In this document: positions 13,911 through 17,948 of the stretch, piece after piece
How the letters are laid out: every line of letters starts with the position of its first letter
Numbering within the stretch: the first letter of the stretch is position 1
Source: Anaerolineales bacterium UBA4823
GTDB lineage: Bacteria; Chloroflexota; Anaerolineae; Anaerolineales; UBA4823
DNA length: 17,948 nucleotides
Assembly (NCBI GenBank): GCA_002402275.1
Contig: DHFN01000225.1
Location: 1 to 17,948 of the forward strand
Reading direction: 5' to 3'
Notes under the pieces: generated by a model
The model's database searches: none
The model's input: the letters and a program-made list of their open reading frames with translations, nothing else
What the model was told of the DNA's origin: nothing
Translations under genes and position numbers: made by a program

Positions 13911-15155
13911 CTAGAGCGACATTATACCTGAATGTTTGCGAATCGAGTTCCTGAAAAACAAGAGCGCCACAGTTAGATACAAAAATAAGAAAAAGATACT
14001 CAAGGGCGCAGAGTTTGCTAAGTTTCTCAGGAACGAATTTTGCCAAATGCCGCTTATATGATCCGTAATGGAATAAAGTGAATAGAATATAGCTAGTCCG
14101 TTCCAGACTCCATGGAAAAAGATACAAGAAAGATAAGTCAGGAAAAGTTGGATCCTTTTTTTATCCAACAATGCTCGGGCAATGGCCGATCCCAATAAGG
14201 CACTTGTAAAAATATGGATCACTGCTGTGGCGCTTCGAGAAAGGATAGTAAGAGTCCAATCAACATTCGTACTCGAGATCAAAAAACTTTCTAAAAGTGC
14301 ATAACCTCCACCGCTCAATGCCCCCAGGATAAAGCCATCCAGTTCATTTTGGATTTTCCTATGAAGAAAATACACCCCAAGGGGTTTGATGGCTTCTTCA
14401 ATCATAGGGATCACAATGGAAGTAAATACAATAATCCCTGTGATCGTTCCAGGTTGGGAGAGGGATGGTTGCAGGAATTTAAGAATAGCTTCCGAAGAGG
14501 GCGGAGTTTGTCTGAATTGTGAAATCAAATATTCCAATTCTTTGAGTAAATCAGGTTGATTACCAATCCAAAAAGCAAAGACAATGATAAACACGATCAT
14601 TGCAAGACTTTCAAAGATGAGGATCAAGAGGGGTGCCAATCCCATTCCAAGGTTGAACGACATCCAGCGCTGTTGTGGGAAAGGTTGAGAAGTCTTTCTT
14701 AGTGCTAAGCTAAGGAAAAATGCCACTGGTAAGCTAATTGCCAAAATATGAAATATGGGCAAGGAAAGAGCCACCCCTGAGGACATTCTGGATATTTGAT
14801 TTCCAATCAATACTGCCACCACAAAGAGAAGCAACAGAAAAAATGGAGCAGGTAATCTAAATTGTTGAAGAGTGGGAAAGGACCAGCCAAACCAACCCGC
14901 TAGCCCGAAAAGAAGAGAAGGCAAAAATAAGCATCCGAGAAAACCAAATGTGCTAGCTGGTATCCAATAGTTCAAGATAAAATTTGGGTCAAATGGAGTA
15001 GAAGTATTTCCGACCAAGCCATAAAAAAATAATCCCGCGCCTATTCCGAAAAAAAGAAAAAAAGCTAACCCAGCCGCGATTGCGCCAAATAACGATGACC
15101 AGGAATGTCGTATGGTTTGGGGTTTGGAATCGGAATTTTGAAAAAATGAGGTCAT
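13911..15155 (-). CDS. PrsW-type intramembrane protease
   Basis: A 414-residue polytopic membrane protein of the PrsW family. The probable active-site residues are EExxK at E253-E254-K257 (PMIEEAIKPLG), E289 in GGGYALLES, H314 in VIHIFTSALLGS and H348 in FFHGVWNGLA, the order expected for PrsW and the related CPBP/ABI proteases. About nine to ten hydrophobic segments are visible, with a hydrophilic stretch around 200-235. Characterised PrsW proteins cleave membrane anti-sigma factors in Firmicutes; no sigma/anti-sigma pair is present here, so the substrate is unknown. It follows the cyclophilin gene after 19 bases and has no obvious Shine-Dalgarno. Family call is good; the start is less certain. 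Confidence 0.85.
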   Translation of the reverse strand: MTSFFQNSDSKPQTIRHSWSSLFGAIAAGLAFFLFFGIGAGLFFYGLVGNTSTPFDPNFILNYWIPASTFGFLGCLFLPSLLFGLAGWFGWSFPTLQQFRLPAPFFLLLLFVVAVLIGNQISRMSSGVALSLPIFHILAISLPVAFFLSLALRKTSQPFPQQRWMSFNLGMGLAPLLILIFESLAMIVFIIVFAFWIGNQPDLLKELEYLISQFRQTPPSSEAILKFLQPSLSQPGTITGIIVFTSIVIPMIEEAIKPLGVYFLHRKIQNELDGFILGALSGGGYALLESFLISSTNVDWTLTILSRSATAVIHIFTSALLGSAIARALLDKKRIQLFLTYLSCIFFHGVWNGLAIFYSLYSITDHISGIWQNSFLRNLANSAPLSIFFLFLYLTVALLFFRNSIRKHSGIMSL

Positions 15156-15174
15156 TGGAATACCGGTCTCGGAA

Positions 15175-16470
15175 TTACTGGTCTGTGATTGTGATGGATT
15201 GGATAAGATCTCCTGGAGGGGGTGGAGGGTATTCTGCTGGATTTCTCAATGTGATCTTTTGAAGGGTCTCCATTCCTTGAATAACTTGTCCAAAAATGGT
15301 GTAATTTCCATAAAGTTGCGGAGCCGGAGCTAAAGTGATAAAGAATTGACTCCCATTAGTGTCTTTACCGGCATTTGCCATGGCAATCATCCCAGCATGA
15401 TCAAAGTTTAATGTTGAGGAATATTCATTTATGAATGTGTAACCAGGTCCTCCATATCCGGTTCCGCTAGGATCCCCGGATTGAACAATATAATTCTGTA
15501 AAACACGATGGAAGGTTACACCATCATACCAGCTTTGTTTTGCAAGGTAGACAAAATTATTAACAGTGAGGGGGGAATCCTGGGCAAATAGCTGGATCAG
15601 GACTTCCCCTTTTGCTGTATTGATGGTTGCCTGATAGGATTTGGAGAGGTCAATGATTGCCGGTGGGCAGCTCTCAAACTGACGATTTTCTAATAAATCC
15701 AGGTTGATATAATCCTTCAGGGTATAGTAAGTTAGGGGTAGGTCAGCAGACCAAATTTTTCCATCTAACAAAATAAATGGGACACCCGGCATGCCGATAC
15801 TGGAATTGTGCTGCCAGGCGTTTTCTGCGGTTTGGATTATTGCAGGAGATTTTAGATCTTGCTCAAATTGAGTGCCATTTATACCTAGTTTTATAACTTG
15901 TTCGCTAAGCCAGGATTGAAAAGCGGAGGGGGATAGTTTTTCCCACTCCGATTGGTTCGCATATAATAAGTCATAAATTTTCCAAAAGGAACCTTGTTTG
16001 CCGGCTGCCTCGGCTGCTTGAACAGCTAATTGGGCTTTGTCGTTAATATTGGTCAGAGGGTAATGGCGATAGATCCAGCGCAACTGATCCGGATAATCGG
16101 TTGAAAGTTGATTCATCACAATCGCTAATTGGGCACATGGCTGTGCTTGAAAATCGCAATATTCAATAATGGTAACAGGAGCGGATTCTGAACCGCGCTG
16201 CCAATCACTAGAGCTAGGCTGCGGAAAAAGTGATTGTTCGGTTGGCCCTGGTGTCGGGCGAGGACTAATAGCGGTACAGCCATTGGAGATCCGTTGAGCT
16301 AAGTTAAATTGATCCAGGATGAGCGAGGAGGCTGTTTCAGTTGGATAGTAAGTGGCTGGGGGTAATGGACTGCTAATGGATGAAGGAGGAACATTTGGAG
16401 ATTCACTGGTACAACCAGCAGTAACAAAAATTATGAGATAGAGCAAGGGTAAAATTATTCGCTTATCCAT
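15175..16470 (-). CDS. Lipoprotein fusing a DsbA-like domain and a cyclophilin
   Basis: A 431-residue predicted lipoprotein. The signal peptide ends in a lipobox with C20 (VTAGC), followed by a proline/serine-rich linker to about 88. Residues about 90-265 resemble the DsbA/BdbD thioredoxin fold: EYCDFQAQPC at 103-112 aligns with the usual EYSDFQCPYC, and GVPF at 229-232 gives the cis-proline. The first active-site cysteine is therefore alanine (A109), although C112 remains and an extra C105 sits nearby. Residues about 281-428 are a cyclophilin-type peptidyl-prolyl isomerase with FHR at 320-322 (catalytic arginine), QSGDPSGTG at 330-338, NGSQFFIT at 372-379 and YTIFGQV. It likely assists folding outside the cytoplasmic membrane. 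The ATG overlaps the upstream stop by eight bases, with GGAAG six bases before it. Confidence 0.9.
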   Translation of the reverse strand: MDKRIILPLLYLIIFVTAGCTSESPNVPPSSISSPLPPATYYPTETASSLILDQFNLAQRISNGCTAISPRPTPGPTEQSLFPQPSSSDWQRGSESAPVTIIEYCDFQAQPCAQLAIVMNQLSTDYPDQLRWIYRHYPLTNINDKAQLAVQAAEAAGKQGSFWKIYDLLYANQSEWEKLSPSAFQSWLSEQVIKLGINGTQFEQDLKSPAIIQTAENAWQHNSSIGMPGVPFILLDGKIWSADLPLTYYTLKDYINLDLLENRQFESCPPAIIDLSKSYQATINTAKGEVLIQLFAQDSPLTVNNFVYLAKQSWYDGVTFHRVLQNYIVQSGDPSGTGYGGPGYTFINEYSSTLNFDHAGMIAMANAGKDTNGSQFFITLAPAPQLYGNYTIFGQVIQGMETLQKITLRNPAEYPPPPPGDLIQSITITDQ

Positions 16471-17713
16471 GGACTGCTTCCATTAATTGTTGACTAGACC
16501 ACATCCAGGAAATCCGGTTAAGAAAATCAGCGAGTGATGGTGATTGCGAACGAAGTTGCCGGACTGCATTACCGACCGGATCTTCCCCGGCAGCGCCTTG
16601 AGTTTCATCTGCATAAGCTCCGTAAAATGCAAAATAAGCCTGGTTAAGTTTTCGAATATGATAACCATGTTCCCAAAAAAGGATGCGTTGTTGATTCATA
16701 TAAGCTTCAGCTTCTGCTATTTTACCCTCCGCCAGTAATTTGTCCACTTGAATTCGGGTAAGGTGCATTTCATGGTTAAAGTTAAATACGGGCTGTGGAG
16801 AAGTTGGTTCCGGATTGGAAGATGTTTTTTCGGATGATGGTGGTGGAAGAAATTCAGGGTAATATGTTTCGATCATCAATTTTCCTAATTCTTTTCCTGA
16901 AATGGATGCAGCAGTTTCATTCATGGTTCGTAATTCTGGATTGGTTTCATAATTAATTCCAAGCGGGCGGAGGGTTAAATAATTATGCGTCCACTCATGT
17001 GCCACGACTTCTGCCATCCAATTGATGTCCGTTGTTTGCATGACCATGGTGGGGTAAATTCCAATTCCACCAATTGGAACGACTAACGATGAGACATTTA
17101 ATGCATTATCAACTTTATTTTCCAATGCCACTTTTTGGTCAGTGGTTAAATCAGTTTTTAGGGAGATATTGGCATCCTGGCGGATGATTTTTCGGGGTGA
17201 TACTATCAAGGAGGAGGGAATAGGGCTGACGTGATAAGAGATGGGGGGTATAGGTTGTCCACCGAATGTAATGCCCTCATCGGCTGCCAAGGTGGATAGT
17301 TGAATTTCAAAAATCCCTTCTGCGATCGGAGCCACTTTTTCAATCTGAAGATTTATCTCGGTGATATTCGAGCGCACATCGCTGGAGGCTTCCCAGGGAT
17401 TAGGAATAGCAGGATCGGCAAAAATGTCGGTCAATTGGGTGTCTGCTTGCTCGTATTTTCGAATTAAATCAAAATAATCTAAAACCAATTGTTTTTGTGC
17501 TTTAGGAGGTAGGTATAGGGCTGCCCGGCTGGCAGACTGACTCAGTTTTACTTCGGAGGCTTGGAGCATCCAACCCACATAATTAAATTCGATTTGACGA
17601 GTGAAAGTTCGAATTTTATCAAGTTGATCACCCGGCGGTGCAGCACTAGCCCCTAAGAGCAATATAAAAACGAACCCGTAAAAAAAACATGATACGATAC
17701 GTCGCCAAAGCAT
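16463..17713 (-). CDS. Secreted HExxH metallopeptidase-like protein, unassigned family
   Basis: A 416-residue exported protein. The first about 25 residues form a signal peptide (RR, then a hydrophobic stretch ending GASA). A zinc-peptidase motif HEWTH occurs at 239-243 within VVAHEWTHNYL, and NETA at 265-268 places E266 as a plausible third ligand, a gluzincin-like arrangement. I do not recognise the rest (helical about 30-100, beta-rich about 110-180, proline/serine-rich linker about 290-310, C-terminal helices). Two ATGs are possible, at 17722 and 17713. I chose 17713 because a TTGACA-17-TATCAT promoter overlaps the earlier ATG and would begin transcription at the later one. It heads the operon with the DsbA/cyclophilin lipoprotein, PrsW and DedA, suggesting envelope protein maintenance. 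Confidence 0.75.
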   Translation of the reverse strand: MLWRRIVSCFFYGFVFILLLGASAAPPGDQLDKIRTFTRQIEFNYVGWMLQASEVKLSQSASRAALYLPPKAQKQLVLDYFDLIRKYEQADTQLTDIFADPAIPNPWEASSDVRSNITEINLQIEKVAPIAEGIFEIQLSTLAADEGITFGGQPIPPISYHVSPIPSSLIVSPRKIIRQDANISLKTDLTTDQKVALENKVDNALNVSSLVVPIGGIGIYPTMVMQTTDINWMAEVVAHEWTHNYLTLRPLGINYETNPELRTMNETAASISGKELGKLMIETYYPEFLPPPSSEKTSSNPEPTSPQPVFNFNHEMHLTRIQVDKLLAEGKIAEAEAYMNQQRILFWEHGYHIRKLNQAYFAFYGAYADETQGAAGEDPVGNAVRQLRSQSPSLADFLNRISWMWSSQQLMEAVHG

Positions 17714-17720
17714 GCAAGTC

Positions 17721-17749
17721 ATGATACTTCGATAGTGATTTCATGTCAA
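17721..17749 (-). promoter_or_regulatory. Strong promoter of the envelope operon, predicting a leaderless start
   Basis: On the minus strand a perfect TTGACA (17749-17744), a 17-base spacer and TATCAT (17726-17721, 5 of 6) form the best sigma70-like promoter in the window. The -10 overlaps the ATG at 17722. Seven bases after the -10 comes the ATG at 17713, so the message would begin at that codon. Confidence 0.6.
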
Positions 17750-17778
17750 ATCAGAGGTACCGACTTTGAGTACAATAA

Positions 17779-17805
17779 GGAGACAACTTTGCCGAAGCAA
17801 TCTCC
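17779..17805. repeat. Imperfect hairpin between divergent promoters
   Basis: GGAGA (17779-17783) and TCTCC (17801-17805) enclose TTGC-CGAA-GCAA (17789-17800). Together they form an imperfect stem with a five-base bulge. It lies between the divergent promoters of the metallopeptidase operon and the epimerase gene and lacks a T-run, so a regulatory site is more likely than a terminator; it may be chance. Confidence 0.25.
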
Positions 17806-17871
17806 TCGTTTGGAATAGATACTGCTATGTCACAAATAGCTCCACGCGCCAGCATCTGTCAACCCACTTTA

Positions 17872-17880
17872 TGCTATAAT
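17872..17880 (+). promoter_or_regulatory. Extended -10 promoter for the epimerase gene
   Basis: TGCTATAAT at 17872-17880 is a perfect TGn extended -10 box. Ten bases separate it from the ATG at 17891, which predicts a leader of about three bases. No convincing -35 lies at 17-base spacing, as is common with extended -10 promoters, and there is no Shine-Dalgarno. Confidence 0.55.
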
Positions 17881-17890
17881 CATTCCTACG

Positions 17891-17948
17891 ATGAACTATT
17901 TAATTACTGGTGCTGCTGGTTTTCTCGGCTCAGCCTTGGCTAATCAAT
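17891..17948 (+). CDS. NAD(P)-dependent epimerase/dehydratase, N-terminal fragment cut by the window edge
   Basis: Only the first 19 codons are present, reading MNYLITGAAGFLGSALANQ. The opening beta strand and the GxxGxxG dinucleotide-binding loop (GAAGFLG, residues 7-13) are typical of extended short-chain dehydrogenases such as nucleotide-sugar epimerases and dehydratases. Nothing can be said about substrate, although a nucleotide-sugar enzyme would fit the glycosyltransferases upstream. The truncation is the end of the window, not a broken gene. Confidence 0.75.
   Translation, partial: MNYLITGAAGFLGSALANQ

Noticed and set aside
13911..15155. PrsW regulating a local sigma factor, as in Firmicutes
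   Set aside because: No sigma or anti-sigma gene is in the window, so this role cannot be assigned from context.
1..17948. CRISPR array, tRNA or rRNA gene, or riboswitch
   Set aside because: No regularly spaced repeats, no cloverleaf with a CCA-side acceptor stem and no conserved aptamer core were recognised in the intergenic regions, which are mostly under 200 bases.

Overview
The window looks like chromosomal DNA from a free-living bacterium with an elaborate cell envelope. My best guess is a member of the Chloroflexota (Anaerolineae-like). That rests only on the mixture of genes seen: an NfeD/slipin pair, a split NAD synthetase, a DsbA-like/cyclophilin lipoprotein, PrsW, and large multi-domain glycosyltransferases. 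No rRNA or phylogenetic marker is present, so the placement is an inference. Average composition is moderate, with one strikingly AT-rich island at about 4.2-9.6 kb.

Layout. (1) 49-1620, minus strand: an nfeD-slipin membrane operon. (2) 1707-3415, plus strand: a glutaminase-like nitrilase followed by NH3-dependent NAD synthetase, together a split glutamine-dependent NAD synthetase. (3) 3523-4225, plus strand: an overlapping HEPN/MNT pair of toxin-antitoxin type. (4) 4379-9268, minus strand: a 1629-residue protein with four recognisable catalytic-type modules (DUF115/Maf- or GT42-like, sulfotransferase, GT2, GT4), AT-rich and opposed to its plus-strand neighbours. (5) 9629-13229, plus strand: a compact operon of TPR-glycosyltransferase, second glycosyltransferase and an FGE-sulfatase-fold protein lacking the copper-binding cysteines. 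(6) 13232-17713, minus strand: a four-gene envelope operon running from a secreted HExxH metallopeptidase through a DsbA-like/cyclophilin lipoprotein and a PrsW-type membrane protease to a DedA transporter. (7) 17891 to the right edge: the first 19 codons of an NAD(P)-dependent epimerase/dehydratase.

How the parts may work together. Regions 4 and 5 look like a locus for building and sulfating an extracellular glycan or glycosylating surface proteins. The big protein and the TPR-glycosyltransferase share a small helical module, which links them beyond simple proximity. Region 6 looks like folding, proteolysis and lipid-carrier functions of the envelope; DedA relatives recycle undecaprenyl phosphate, the carrier used for many surface glycans. 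A pathway assignment is inference.

The most striking regulatory observation is that five transcription units have a sigma70-like -10 hexamer ending only 6-10 bases before the ATG. This predicts leaderless or nearly leaderless mRNAs, whereas the internal operon genes checked mostly carry Shine-Dalgarno sequences or stop/start overlaps. In one case (the metallopeptidase) a TTGACA-17-TATCAT promoter overlaps the upstream candidate start and so points to a start three codons downstream. No tRNA, rRNA, CRISPR array, insertion sequence or integrase was seen.
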